From positions 124,001 through 188,000 of the forward strand of contig NZ_MVQB01000046.1 of the NCBI RefSeq assembly GCF_002067035.1: 64,000 nt of DNA, read 5' to 3'. A model generated the notes under the pieces. It made no database searches and had not been told where the DNA came from. It saw only the letters and a list, made by a program, of their open reading frames with translations. Shown here piece after piece: positions 34,232 to 42,533 of this stretch (the stretch's first letter is position 1; each line of letters opens with the position of its first letter). The position numbers and the translations under genes were made by a program. Source of the stretch: Methanoregula sp. PtaB.Bin085 (GTDB taxonomy: Archaea; Halobacteriota; Methanomicrobia; Methanomicrobiales; Methanospirillaceae).

Positions 34232-35709
34232 TCCTGCTGGGCTATATCATGGCCGCGCTGGCGGCACTTGCTGCCATCGTCCTCTCGTCCACCCACCGCC
34301 GCATGAATGCAGCCTGCATTCTCCACGCGGCCCTGACCGTGGTCCTGACCGTGTATGTCCTGCTGTTCCAGCAGGTTCCGGTTGCATCGTTCCTCATCGG
34401 CAGCCATTTCTTCTTCATGGACCGCCTGGGCCTGTATGAAGTCCTTATAGCGTCGGTGATCTTCACCTGCGCGGCAGTCTATGCCGGGGGGTACGTGGAG
34501 AGCCTGCTCTCCAGCAAGGAGCTTGACCAGGGCAGCCTGAAACTGTTCTATTCTTCGTGGACCATGCTCCTGCTTGTCCTGGTGCTGGCATTCTTCTGCG
34601 ACAACCTCGCCCTCTTCTGGATCTGCGCCGAGCTGACCACCATCCTGTCAGCCCTGCTTGTCGCGATCCTCTCGGCACGGGAGAACATCGATGCGGCGAT
34701 CAAGTATATCTTCATCGCGTCGGCCTCCATGCTCTTCTCGTTTGTCGGGCTCATCTTCCTCTTCGAGACCTCCCGGACCGTGCTCGGGACCGGTACCCTG
34801 AACTGGACGGCACTCATGCAGCACGCGTCTGCTTTCCCGGCAGGTATGGCACTTGCCGCCTTTGCTCTGGTCTTCATGGGCTTTGCCGCAAAGTCCGGCA
34901 TCTTCCCGTTCCATACCTGGCTTCCGGAGGCCCATGCAAAGGCCCCCTCGGCAGTGAGCGCTGTCCTCTCGGCGGTCCTGCTGAATGTTGGTATCTATGG
35001 CATCCTGCGGGTCTACGCCATCGTCCACCAGACAACGGCAGCGGCGACGATCGCCCCGCTCCTCGCCGTGTTCGGTTTTTTCACCGTCGGAATCGCCGCG
35101 TTCTCCATGCTGCCCCAGAAGAACCTCAAGAAACTGGTTGCATTCTCGAGTGTCGAGAACATGGGGCTCATCCTCATCGGGATCGCGGTCTCGACGCCCC
35201 TTGCCATCTTCTGGGTGCTGTTCCATATCATGGCGCATTCCCTGACCAAGGCATCGCTCTTCTTCTCGGCCGGCATCCTGCACCGGCAGTACCGGAGCAG
35301 GCTCTCGACCGATGCTGACGATGAGATCCGGGACGTGTTCCGGCTCCAGCCCCTTGCGGCGTGGGGTATTATCATCGGAGGGCTTGCCATCACCGGAATG
35401 CCCCTGTTTCCGGTCTTCTTCTCGAAACTCTTCATCCTGCGTGAGCTCGGGCAGGCATCGATGCCGGCGCTCTTCCTCCTGCTCGTTCTCCTGTTCGTCA
35501 TCGCTTCGGCTCTCGGATACTTCGTCATTGCGGCCTTCTGCCGGGTCACCGAGGCAGGTGCCTCATCCGACATCGTGCCCTACGTAACCCCGCTGACCAT
35601 GAAGATCCCGCTCGTCCTGCTCATCGGTCTCATCATCATCACCGGCGTTGTTTTCACCCGGGGAGAAACCGCGTTCTTTGAAGGGATCGTCCAGGAGCTG
35701 CGATTCTGA
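34228..35709 (+). CDS. HyfF-like antiporter subunit
   Basis: A 493-residue antiporter-type subunit with about 13-14 helices. It keeps the helix-5 Glu (LFWICAELTTILSALL) and FHTWLPEAHAKAPSAVSAV. At the helix-7 position where HyfB has Lys it reads LLNVGIYGILR, with Asn. The His/Lys helix is HIMAHSLTKASLFFSAG. With the HyfB-like protein this gives two antiporter modules. The stop overlaps the next start (TGATG). Confidence 0.88.
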   Translation: MILLGYIMAALAALAAIVLSSTHRRMNAACILHAALTVVLTVYVLLFQQVPVASFLIGSHFFFMDRLGLYEVLIASVIFTCAAVYAGGYVESLLSSKELDQGSLKLFYSSWTMLLLVLVLAFFCDNLALFWICAELTTILSALLVAILSARENIDAAIKYIFIASASMLFSFVGLIFLFETSRTVLGTGTLNWTALMQHASAFPAGMALAAFALVFMGFAAKSGIFPFHTWLPEAHAKAPSAVSAVLSAVLLNVGIYGILRVYAIVHQTTAAATIAPLLAVFGFFTVGIAAFSMLPQKNLKKLVAFSSVENMGLILIGIAVSTPLAIFWVLFHIMAHSLTKASLFFSAGILHRQYRSRLSTDADDEIRDVFRLQPLAAWGIIIGGLAITGMPLFPVFFSKLFILRELGQASMPALFLLLVLLFVIASALGYFVIAAFCRVTEAGASSDIVPYVTPLTMKIPLVLLIGLIIITGVVFTRGETAFFEGIVQELRF

Positions 35710-37289
35710 TGACACAGACACCGTATGACGGAACCTGCGGGATCCGCGAACTGCTCGGTTTTACGATTACCGATGACCGGATAACCCGTGGCCCTGCCCA
35801 TGAATATTCTGTCCGGGTGGATGAACAGGAGTACGTGCAGGCTGCAGAGAACCTTGCCCTCCACGACTTCGCTCTTGCCGCCCTTTTTGCCTGCGAAGAA
35901 TTTTCAGGTCGGGGCCGGTATTCGATCTTCTCAGTTTTCGAGAGAAAACAGGACATCCTCATCCTTGTCCGGGATGTGGACGGACATGCCGTATCGATCG
36001 CCGGCCTGTTCCCGTCAGCATGCTGGTACGAACGGGAATGCCGGGACGGTTTCGGCATCACCTTCGACGGCGCATTCGACACGCGGCGGCTGCTCCTCCA
36101 CGAGTGTTACCCCGACGGGTATCACCCGCTGAAAAAGGAGGTCCCCAACAGATCTCCGGAAATTGCAGGGGACTGGGGTCCGGAGCGCGAGTACCCCTTC
36201 AGGGTTGTCAATGGCGAGGGGGTGTACCAGGTCCCTGTCGGGCCCGTCCATGCCGGCATCATCGAGCCCGGGCATTTCCGGTTCAGCGTTATCGGCGAGA
36301 CGATCTTCAATCTCGAGGTTCGTATGTTCTACAAGCACCGCGGGATCGAGAAACTGGCGGAGGGGCGGCTGCCTGCGGACTGCCTGCCCGTTGCTGAGGC
36401 TGTCAGCGGCGACGAATCCGTAGCGAACGCAACAGCCTTCTGCATGGCAGTGGAACAGGCATCGCAGATCGCGGTTCCCGGTCGTGCATGGTACCTGCGG
36501 ACGATTCTGCTTGAACTGGAACGGATCGTCTCCCACCTCAGCGACCAGGCCGGGATGCTGGTGGATGTCGCGTTCCCGCTCGGGGCAAACCAGTTCTCGG
36601 TACTCCGGGAGGAAATCGTCCGGACCAGTGCCCGCCTGACCGGATCGCGGTTCATGCGGGGCAGGATCCGGATCGGCGGCGTATCGGAAGACATCAGCAG
36701 CGATACCCTCTCGGGGCTCGTTGTCTTCCTCACAGAGTTCAGGAAACGGTACCGGGTCGGGCTCAAGATCGTACTCTCGACCCCATCAGTCATTGATCGT
36801 TTCGCAACAACCGGTATCGTCAGGAAATCCCTGCTGCGGCCGCTGAATATCACCGGCCCGGTTGCCCGTGCTTCCGGCGGGAATAGCGATGTCCGGGTGA
36901 ACCGCCCCTACGGCATCTATGACCAGTACACCCCCCGGATCCAGCCGCTCAGCGACGGGGATGTTCTTGCGCGGTTCACGGTCAAGGCATCGGAGATCAT
37001 GGATTCGCTCGATCTCATCGAGCGGCTTGTCGCAGACATCCCCGGCGGAGAGACCTGCAGCAGCGATGCGGTCCGGGACGGGCACGCGCTCGCGGTCATA
37101 GAATCCCCCCGTGGCCAGAACCTCTGCTGGGTGAGGATCAGGGACGGCAGGATCGACCGGTACAAGGTCCGGACGGCATCGTTCTGCAACTGGCTTGCCA
37201 TCGAGCACGCGGTGCAGGGAAATATCCTCGCGGATTTCCCGGTGATCAACAAGAGCATGAACCTGTCCTATGCAGGGACGGACCTGTGA
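35709..37289 (+). CDS. HyfG-like large subunit (NuoC-NuoD fusion) without nickel-site cysteines
   Basis: A 526-residue protein: residues 1-150 resemble NuoC (the short chain fused at the N-terminus of HycE/HyfG), residues about 160-526 resemble NuoD/[NiFe] large subunits (RMFYKHRGIEKLAEGR, LLELERIVSHLSDQAG, NQFSVLREEIVRTSARLTGSR). The nickel-binding C-x2-C near the N-terminus is replaced by Ser233-Gly-Asp-Glu236 in AEAVSGDESVANAT. The C-terminal region reads FPVINKSMNLSYAGTDL with no CxxC. It therefore cannot be a conventional hydrogenase and fits the Ehr group of group 4 hydrogenase relatives. Confidence 0.87.
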   Translation: MTQTPYDGTCGIRELLGFTITDDRITRGPAHEYSVRVDEQEYVQAAENLALHDFALAALFACEEFSGRGRYSIFSVFERKQDILILVRDVDGHAVSIAGLFPSACWYERECRDGFGITFDGAFDTRRLLLHECYPDGYHPLKKEVPNRSPEIAGDWGPEREYPFRVVNGEGVYQVPVGPVHAGIIEPGHFRFSVIGETIFNLEVRMFYKHRGIEKLAEGRLPADCLPVAEAVSGDESVANATAFCMAVEQASQIAVPGRAWYLRTILLELERIVSHLSDQAGMLVDVAFPLGANQFSVLREEIVRTSARLTGSRFMRGRIRIGGVSEDISSDTLSGLVVFLTEFRKRYRVGLKIVLSTPSVIDRFATTGIVRKSLLRPLNITGPVARASGGNSDVRVNRPYGIYDQYTPRIQPLSDGDVLARFTVKASEIMDSLDLIERLVADIPGGETCSSDAVRDGHALAVIESPRGQNLCWVRIRDGRIDRYKVRTASFCNWLAIEHAVQGNILADFPVINKSMNLSYAGTDL

Positions 37290-37292
37290 GGG

Positions 37293-37832
37293 ATGACGAT
37301 GGTGAACGCACTGACCTGTCTTATCCGGAAAAAAGTGACCGGCGACTCCCCGGTGACCGATGAAGAAGTTGAAGCCATCGGCCGCGAACTCCGGTGCAGC
37401 ATCGACAAGGTGTTCGGCCACAGCCTTGCGATCCGCGAGCTCGACACCGGCAGTGACAACGCGACCGAGATCGAGATCAATGCCCTGAACAACCCGTTCT
37501 ACGACGTGGAACGGTTCGGCATCTCCTTTGTTGCATCCCCCCGCCACGCGGACGTGCTCCTGGTCACCGGTGCGGTCACCCATAACATGGCCCTTGCAGC
37601 CCGGAAAACATACGAAGCGATGCCAGCCCCACGGTTTGTTATTGCAGTCGGGGACGATGCCTGCACGGGCGGGATATATGCGGGGACATACGCTGTTCTC
37701 GGAGGTGCGGACAAACTCTTTCCCGTGGACCTGAAGATCCCCGGGAACCCCCCGTCCCCCAAAGAGATCCTTGCCGGCCTGCTCGCCCTGATGAAACGGG
37801 CGGAGGCAGACCGCAACCGGCGGTTTTTCTGA
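37293..37832 (+). CDS. HyfI/NuoB-like small subunit lacking all Fe-S cluster ligands
   Basis: A 179-residue protein clearly homologous to HycG/HyfI/NuoB: TEIEINALNNPFYDVERFGI, SPRHADVLLVTGAVTHNM, and PVDLKIPGNPPSP. Every cysteine expected to hold the proximal [4Fe-4S] cluster is replaced: Thr52, Asp55 and Thr58 in the first motif (DTGSDNATEIEI), Asp122 at the third site, and Asn152 in the last (GNPP where GCPP is normal). An unaligned Cys124 remains two residues away. The fold and the docking surface appear kept, the electron-transfer centre does not. It is the last gene of the six-gene cluster and there is no ferredoxin-like subunit gene beside it. Confidence 0.88.
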   Translation: MTMVNALTCLIRKKVTGDSPVTDEEVEAIGRELRCSIDKVFGHSLAIRELDTGSDNATEIEINALNNPFYDVERFGISFVASPRHADVLLVTGAVTHNMALAARKTYEAMPAPRFVIAVGDDACTGGIYAGTYAVLGGADKLFPVDLKIPGNPPSPKEILAGLLALMKRAEADRNRRFF

Positions 37833-37857
37833 TTCACCGGCGTTCCGCACGGGGCAC

Positions 37858-37866
37858 CTTTATACC
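37858..37866 (+). promoter_or_regulatory. TATA box of the alpha/beta hydrolase gene
   Basis: CTTTATACC lies 24-32 bases before the ATG at 37890, with no ribosome-binding site between them: a leaderless promoter that also separates this gene from the Ehr-like cluster. Confidence 0.6.
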
Positions 37867-37889
37867 CCCGGAAAATAACCGGTTACCCT

Positions 37890-38675
37890 ATGAGAACGGT
37901 CCGGAAATGGGGGCATGGACCCTATACCGTTGCAGTCATCCACGGCGGCCCGGGAGCGCCGGGCGAGATGGCGCCGGTTGCACGCGAACTCTCGGCCTTC
38001 ACCGGTGTGATCGAGCCGTTCCAGACAGAGGTGACCCTTGACGGCCAGGTACAGGAGCTCCGCCAGGATCTTGAGCAGGATGCACAGGTACCGGCAGTTC
38101 TTGTCGGGTTCTCGTGGGGTGCTTTCCTGTCGTGGCTGACTGCCGCACGGTACCCTCACCTTGTGCGAAAACTGATTCTCGTCTCCAGCGCACCGTTCGA
38201 GGAATCCTATGCAGCGACCATAACGCGGACCCGGCTCGACCGCATGAATGCCGCAGAACGTATGGAAACAAAAAGCCTGATGGCGCAGATTGACGACCCG
38301 GACGTATCGGACAAGGATACGATCCTTGCACGGCTGTCCCTCCTCCTCGCCAAGGCAGATGCCTGTGACCCGATATCCTATGTTGACGAGACCTTCCACA
38401 CTCAATCCGGTGTCTTCCGCGGTGTCTGGGACCAGGCGGGAGATCTGCGAAAGAAGGGTGTTTTACTCCAGATGGCGCATGCCATCCGGTGCCCGGTTGT
38501 TGCGATCCACGGGGATTATGACCCTCACCCGGCGAAGGGTGTGGAAGAGCCGCTCTCCCGTGCATGTCCGGATTTCCGGTTCTGCCTTCTGGAAAAGTGC
38601 GGCCACCGGCCCTGGATAGAACGGGAGGCATCGGACACCTTTTATGAGATCCTGATCCGGGAGATCAAGGAATGA
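37890..38675 (+). CDS. Alpha/beta hydrolase, proline iminopeptidase-like
   Basis: A 261-residue hydrolase. Oxyanion-hole HGGPG (residues 18-22), nucleophile elbow GFSWG with Ser75, Asp in HGDYDPHP and His in KCGHRPW complete a catalytic triad. The HGGPG motif is common in proline iminopeptidases and related esterases, but a specific substrate cannot be assigned. It has its own leaderless promoter and converges on the Mut7-C gene. Confidence 0.88.
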   Translation: MRTVRKWGHGPYTVAVIHGGPGAPGEMAPVARELSAFTGVIEPFQTEVTLDGQVQELRQDLEQDAQVPAVLVGFSWGAFLSWLTAARYPHLVRKLILVSSAPFEESYAATITRTRLDRMNAAERMETKSLMAQIDDPDVSDKDTILARLSLLLAKADACDPISYVDETFHTQSGVFRGVWDQAGDLRKKGVLLQMAHAIRCPVVAIHGDYDPHPAKGVEEPLSRACPDFRFCLLEKCGHRPWIEREASDTFYEILIREIKE

Positions 38676-38728
38676 ATGGCAGCCCTGCAGTCTCCGATCC
38701 CTGCTGCCGTTTGATCTGACAGAGGATC

Positions 38729-39217
38729 TTATTCCCTGAGTTCCCGCTCCACCCGCTGCTCCAGCTGCCTCCCATGCGAGCCGTTCCAGTAGAGCCTTTT
38801 GCAGTGACGGCACCAGTAAAACGTGAGGTTCCGCCAGTCTTTCGGTGCATATTCGCATCTTTCGATCTCGCAGGTGTTGGCTTCCCGCAGCTCCGAATTG
38901 CACAGGGAGCACCTGCTCATCGTAATCCTCCGGACAACGAGGTGCTGGTCGATGAGCTGCTGCACCTGTTCCATCACGTTGTCCGATCTGATCAGGAGGG
39001 CCGATGCATCCCCGCGCCGGGCAAGTTCCGCATCCTTTGTCAGCAGCAGCCGGTGCTGCTCCTTTGCAAGGGCAAGGAGCCGTGTGTCTTCCCGGGGGTC
39101 CCCTTCGGCAAGGCCGTTCGCGCTTGTGGTGTCGTATCCCATGAACCGGAGGTACCGGGTCAGTGTCCCGAGCATACGGTCGGTGATGAACTTCTGTTCC
39201 GTGGGCTTATGGGACAT
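38729..39217 (-). CDS. Mut7-C RNase domain protein with zinc ribbon
   Basis: A 162-residue protein. The N-terminal part is a PIN-like Mut7-C fold: FITDRMLGTLTRYLRFMGYD with an early Asp, then LLALAKEQHRLLLTKDAEL with further acidic residues. The C-terminal part is a four-Cys zinc ribbon (CSLCN at the start and WCRHC after). Such proteins are predicted RNases or RNA-binding proteins. The ATG at 39217 lies 11 bp inside the end of the AmrS gene, so the two are translationally coupled although their known themes differ. Confidence 0.85.
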   Translation of the reverse strand: MSHKPTEQKFITDRMLGTLTRYLRFMGYDTTSANGLAEGDPREDTRLLALAKEQHRLLLTKDAELARRGDASALLIRSDNVMEQVQQLIDQHLVVRRITMSRCSLCNSELREANTCEIERCEYAPKDWRNLTFYWCRHCKRLYWNGSHGRQLEQRVERELRE

Positions 39218-40220
39218 GACGCACGACCTCGATCGTCTCACCGCATTTCCTGCACTGCTGCCCGTCAAGATCCACGAACCGGCTGGCAAACCCCCGGCGT
39301 TCGATGAGTGTTGAGCCGCAGGAAGGACAATAGGTATTCTCGTACTGCGGGATCCAGACATTACCGGTATAGGGATATCTGAGGCCGAGCTCCTTTGCCC
39401 GCTTGTAGATCTTTTCCAGGACCGCAGGCGGTGTTGCCGGGCGGTCCGTCATCTTGTAGTCGGGATGGAATGCCGAGAAATGCATCGGCGTTGCCGGGCC
39501 GAGGTACTCGATCACCCAGCGGATCAATGCGGAGATCTCGTCCATGCTGTCGTTCAGGCCCGGTATGACCAGCGTGACCGTCTCAATATGCATCCCCAGC
39601 TCGCGGGCAAGGACAGCAGAGTCCAGCACCGGCTGGAGCCGGGCCCTGCAGACCTTTTTGTAAAAATCGTCGGAGAATGACTTGATGTCCACCCGGAACG
39701 CGCCAAGCATGGGGGCAAGCTCCTTCAGGGCTTCATCGGTGATGTACCCGTTGGTCACGTAGATAGTACCGAGACCGCGCTTTTTTGCCAGAGTTCCCAT
39801 GTCGAGCGCATACTCGTGCCAGATCGTCGGTTCGTTGTACGTCCACGAGATGCTTGCACACCCCCCGGCAACAGCCCGCCGGACCCCCTCTTCCGGCGGG
39901 AGATCCCGCAGTCGTGCCCCCGCCAGGGTTGCCCGGGAGATATGCCAGTTCTGGCAGTGCTCGCAGTGGAAGTTGCACCCGATCCCCCCGAGGGAATAGG
40001 AGAGGGTGCCGGGAAGGTAGTGAAAGAGAGGTTTCTTCTCGATCGGATCGATTGCCTCTGCGCTGATCCTGCCGTACGTTTCAGCAAACAGGGTGCCATG
40101 ACTGTTGCCGCGGACCCCGCAGATCCCGTGCTTTCCGTCCTTTATCGTGCAGCGGTGATTGCAGAGCGAGCAGGTCACTGAGCCGTCGTCATTCTTCCGG
40201 TACTGGCGTGCCTCGTGCAT
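39207..40220 (-). CDS. amrS: AmmeMemoRadiSam system radical SAM enzyme (AmrS)
   Basis: A 337-residue radical SAM protein related to pyruvate formate-lyase activating enzymes. The cluster motif is GCNFHCEHCQNW (C-x3-C-x2-C); an N-terminal CSLCNHRC segment and a C-terminal CPSCGSTL...CRKCG zinc ribbon add further cysteines. AmrS belongs to the AmmeMemoRadiSam triad whose function is unsettled; the AMMECR1 and Memo partners are not in this window. It starts just after the zinc-ribbon gene stop and overlaps Mut7-C downstream. Confidence 0.9.
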   Translation of the reverse strand: MHEARQYRKNDDGSVTCSLCNHRCTIKDGKHGICGVRGNSHGTLFAETYGRISAEAIDPIEKKPLFHYLPGTLSYSLGGIGCNFHCEHCQNWHISRATLAGARLRDLPPEEGVRRAVAGGCASISWTYNEPTIWHEYALDMGTLAKKRGLGTIYVTNGYITDEALKELAPMLGAFRVDIKSFSDDFYKKVCRARLQPVLDSAVLARELGMHIETVTLVIPGLNDSMDEISALIRWVIEYLGPATPMHFSAFHPDYKMTDRPATPPAVLEKIYKRAKELGLRYPYTGNVWIPQYENTYCPSCGSTLIERRGFASRFVDLDGQQCRKCGETIEVVRHVP

Positions 40221-40225
40221 ATATG

Positions 40226-40426
40226 TTATCGTTCCTTTGTATGGGAACGGACAGGCCGTTTGTGCAGCCGTTCATCGCGTTCCACGTTCTTCATCCCTTC
40301 TGGTGAATCGACCTCGAGAACGAACGATCCCCGGTACCCGCAGTCCTTGCAGACATAGATGGAACCGACATATCCGCCAGCTTCAGGAAAGATTTCCTGG
40401 CTCTTGCATTTCGGGCAGTAGAACAT
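40226..40426 (-). CDS. Small zinc-ribbon protein
   Basis: A 66-residue protein with two knuckles, CPKC near the N-terminus and CKDCGYRG, joined by GGYVGSIYV: a small zinc ribbon. A basic, Arg/His-rich tail follows (ERLHKRPVRSHTKER). An in-frame ATG at 40450 would add eight residues. It precedes amrS by five bp. Nucleic-acid or protein binding is plausible; no specific role is known. Confidence 0.78.
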   Translation of the reverse strand: MFYCPKCKSQEIFPEAGGYVGSIYVCKDCGYRGSFVLEVDSPEGMKNVERDERLHKRPVRSHTKER

Positions 40427-40470
40427 ACCAAAGAACTCTTTATGGTGCATCCACTACAAAAACTAGTGCA

Positions 40471-41175
40471 ATGAAGAAGGTTGTTATCTCGCTTGGCGGT
40501 TCGATCCTCATCCCGACCCTTGAGAAGCATACGGTGAAGGAGTATGTGCCGGTCCTGCGGAAGATTGCAAAACAGCACCGCCTCTTTGTCGTTGTCGGCG
40601 GTGGCGGCGAAGCCCGGCGGTATATCAGCATCATGCGCGACCTTGGAATCGATGAAGGTACTTCTGACGAGATCGGTATCCTGATCACGCGCCTCAACGC
40701 AACCATGCTGATCGCGGCCCTCGGCGAGGATGCATACCCGAAGGTTGCCGAGTCCCATGCCGAGGCGAAGAAGTTTGCCGAGACGGGCAAGATCGTCGTG
40801 ATGGGCGGGATCACCCCCGGGCAGACGACCGATGCGGTGGCAGCAGTGCTCGCGGAACGGGTCGGGGCATCGGTCTTCATCAACGCGACATCGGTCGACG
40901 GTATTTATTCGGCAGACCCGAAGAAGGACCCGGGTGCGAAGCGGTTCGATGCAATGACCCCGAAGAAACTGCTCGAGATCGTGGGTGGGACCGCGCTTGG
41001 CGCCGGTTCCAACAACGTGCTCGACATTGTTGCTGCCCGGGTTGTGGAGCGGAGCGGAATCCCGCTGGTAGTGCTGGATGGGCGCAACCCGAAGAACCTT
41101 GAGGATGCAATCCTGAAGGGGAAGTACCGGGGCACCGTTGTCTCGGACGTAAAGAAGAAACCGCTGCCGGTGTAA
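40471..41175 (+). CDS. pyrH: UMP kinase
   Basis: A 234-residue amino acid kinase family enzyme that phosphorylates UMP to UDP. Features: VVISLGGSIL, the VVVGGGGEARRY loop, GITPGQTTDAVAA and NATSVDGIYSADPKKDPGAKRF, the pattern of archaeal PyrH. The ATG at 40471 gives the normal N-terminus. It is divergent from the zinc-ribbon gene with about 45 bp between starts. It follows OMP formation by PyrE in the same pathway. Confidence 0.93.
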   Translation: MKKVVISLGGSILIPTLEKHTVKEYVPVLRKIAKQHRLFVVVGGGGEARRYISIMRDLGIDEGTSDEIGILITRLNATMLIAALGEDAYPKVAESHAEAKKFAETGKIVVMGGITPGQTTDAVAAVLAERVGASVFINATSVDGIYSADPKKDPGAKRFDAMTPKKLLEIVGGTALGAGSNNVLDIVAARVVERSGIPLVVLDGRNPKNLEDAILKGKYRGTVVSDVKKKPLPV

Positions 41176-41304
41176 TATTTCTTACAGGGAGGGGTCCCTC
41201 ATACGTACACCGATACGTTATCTCCCAATGTCCCCAATAACACGCGGCTGCAGCCGGTCAACACCATCACCTATTTTTAGATTCCGCCCCAACTATCATG
41301 GCAC

Positions 41305-41379
41305 GGGGCAGTAGGGTAGCCTGGTCCATCCTAGAGCGTTTGGGACGCTTTGACGGCGGTTCGAATCCGCCCTGCCCCA
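41305..41379 (+). tRNA. tRNA-Pro (anticodon UGG)
   Basis: Acceptor GGGGCAG (41305-41311) pairs with CTGCCCC (41372-41378), discriminator A at 41379. The anticodon loop TTTGGGA gives TGG; the T arm is GGCGG-TTCGAAT-CCGCC. CCA is not encoded. The nth start codon begins eight bases after the tRNA ends, so the two are likely on one primary transcript. Confidence 0.94.
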
Positions 41380-41387
41380 TTGGAACC

Positions 41388-42047
41388 ATGAGAAAACAGG
41401 ACGCTGCACGGATCTATGCCGCCCTGCTGAAACGGTATCCCAATGCCCGTGAACCGCCGGAAGCGGTCTGCCGGGGAACTCCGTTCGAGGTGCTCATCCT
41501 CACCATTCTCTCTGCCCAGACAACGGACAAAGCTGTTCTGAAGGTGAAAAAACCGCTCTTTTCACGATACCCGACACCGGAGACACTCTCGAAAGCGCAA
41601 CAGTCCGACGTCGAGAAGATCATCCACAGCCTCGGCTACTATCATGCAAAAGCAAAAAACATCATCGCTGCATCGCAGGCCCTGCTCGATGAGTTTGGCG
41701 GCAGGGTACCGGGAACGATGGAGGACCTCCTCACGATACCGGGCGTCGGGAGGAAAACGGCAAATATCGTCCTCTACCACGCGCTCGGGAAGAACGAGGG
41801 GATCGCGGTCGATACCCATGTCCGCAGGCTTGCGCAGCGGATCGGCTTCTCCGATACCGATACCGTGGAGATCATCGAGCGGGACCTCATGGCACTGTTC
41901 CCGAAGAAGGACTGGGGCGACCTGACCGACGTCCTGATCGCCCACGGGAGGACGACCTGCGATGCGAAGAAACCGCTCTGCTCTGCATGTGTCATTTCCC
42001 GGGACTGCCGGTGGTTCCGTGAGAAAGTCTCCGACCAGATCTCCTGA
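41388..42047 (+). CDS. nth: Endonuclease III (DNA glycosylase/AP lyase)
   Basis: A 219-residue helix-hairpin-helix repair enzyme that excises oxidised pyrimidines. The HhH motif is LLTIPGVGRKTANIVLYHAL with the catalytic Lys in GRKTA; the catalytic Asp is in AVDTHVRRLAQR. The C-terminal [4Fe-4S] loop C-x6-C-x2-C-x5-C is present (CDAKKPLCSACVISRDC). The ATG at 41388 is immediately after tRNA-Pro; an upstream in-frame start would lie inside the tRNA and is rejected. Confidence 0.94.
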   Translation: MRKQDAARIYAALLKRYPNAREPPEAVCRGTPFEVLILTILSAQTTDKAVLKVKKPLFSRYPTPETLSKAQQSDVEKIIHSLGYYHAKAKNIIAASQALLDEFGGRVPGTMEDLLTIPGVGRKTANIVLYHALGKNEGIAVDTHVRRLAQRIGFSDTDTVEIIERDLMALFPKKDWGDLTDVLIAHGRTTCDAKKPLCSACVISRDCRWFREKVSDQIS

Positions 42048-42227
42048 TCGAAACATCTCACTGCTGTGTGATTCACGCACGTCCCTTTGTATACTGAACA
42101 GGGAGGCAGCATTCATGAATTGTACCCCTCTGTCGAACCGGGCAGGAACATCCGACGCAACCGCTCGCACGAATTGCCTGACCTGGTAGTATTGCGGGGA
42201 CCGGAGGGTTGGGACAGACTGCAAAAA

Positions 42228-42255
42228 GGGGGGAGGGGATACCCCCTCCCCCCCC
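42228..42255. repeat. G/C-run hairpin
   Basis: GGGGGGAGGGG (42228-42238) can pair with the following CCCCTCCCCCC, separated by ATAC. It resembles the arms of the two larger units downstream. Confidence 0.5.
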
Positions 42256-42323
42256 TCTATGACCCTGCCCATGGCTGCACAGGAGTTATCGTCGTCAACT
42301 CTGCATCCGGCTGTTGTCAGACA

Positions 42324-42416
42324 GGGGGGATACCCCCCACCCCCTCACCCCCCATGCCGGGGGGTCACCCCCTTCAGAAAAAAAACTGGCCGGGGGGCAG
42401 GGGGTACCTCCCCCCC
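42324..42416. repeat. G/C-run repeat unit, copy 1
   Basis: The order is GGGGGGATACCCCCC, then C-rich sequence, GGGGGGTCACCCCC, an A8 stretch, GGGGGGCAGGGGG, and GTACCTCCCCC. Copy 2 at 42534-42626 has the same order and nearly the same length. Each half can form hairpins and, on the G strand, quadruplexes. Confidence 0.65.
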
Positions 42417-42533
42417 TCCCAAAAACGGCAGATTCCTGCATCCGGCCTGTAACCTGCATGGCGGTTCCGACGGAGGTTCTTGACGTGTCGGACGCACGGA
42501 TTCGGTAACGGTATTCTTTTGGGAAGGATGGCA

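Noticed and set aside
35709-37289. A functional [NiFe] hydrogenase large subunit
   Set aside because: The C-x2-C motif expected near residue 233 is absent, as is a C-terminal CxxC.
41298-41387. An upstream in-frame start for nth
   Set aside because: It would begin inside the tRNA-Pro gene; the ATG at 41388 gives the normal N-terminus.
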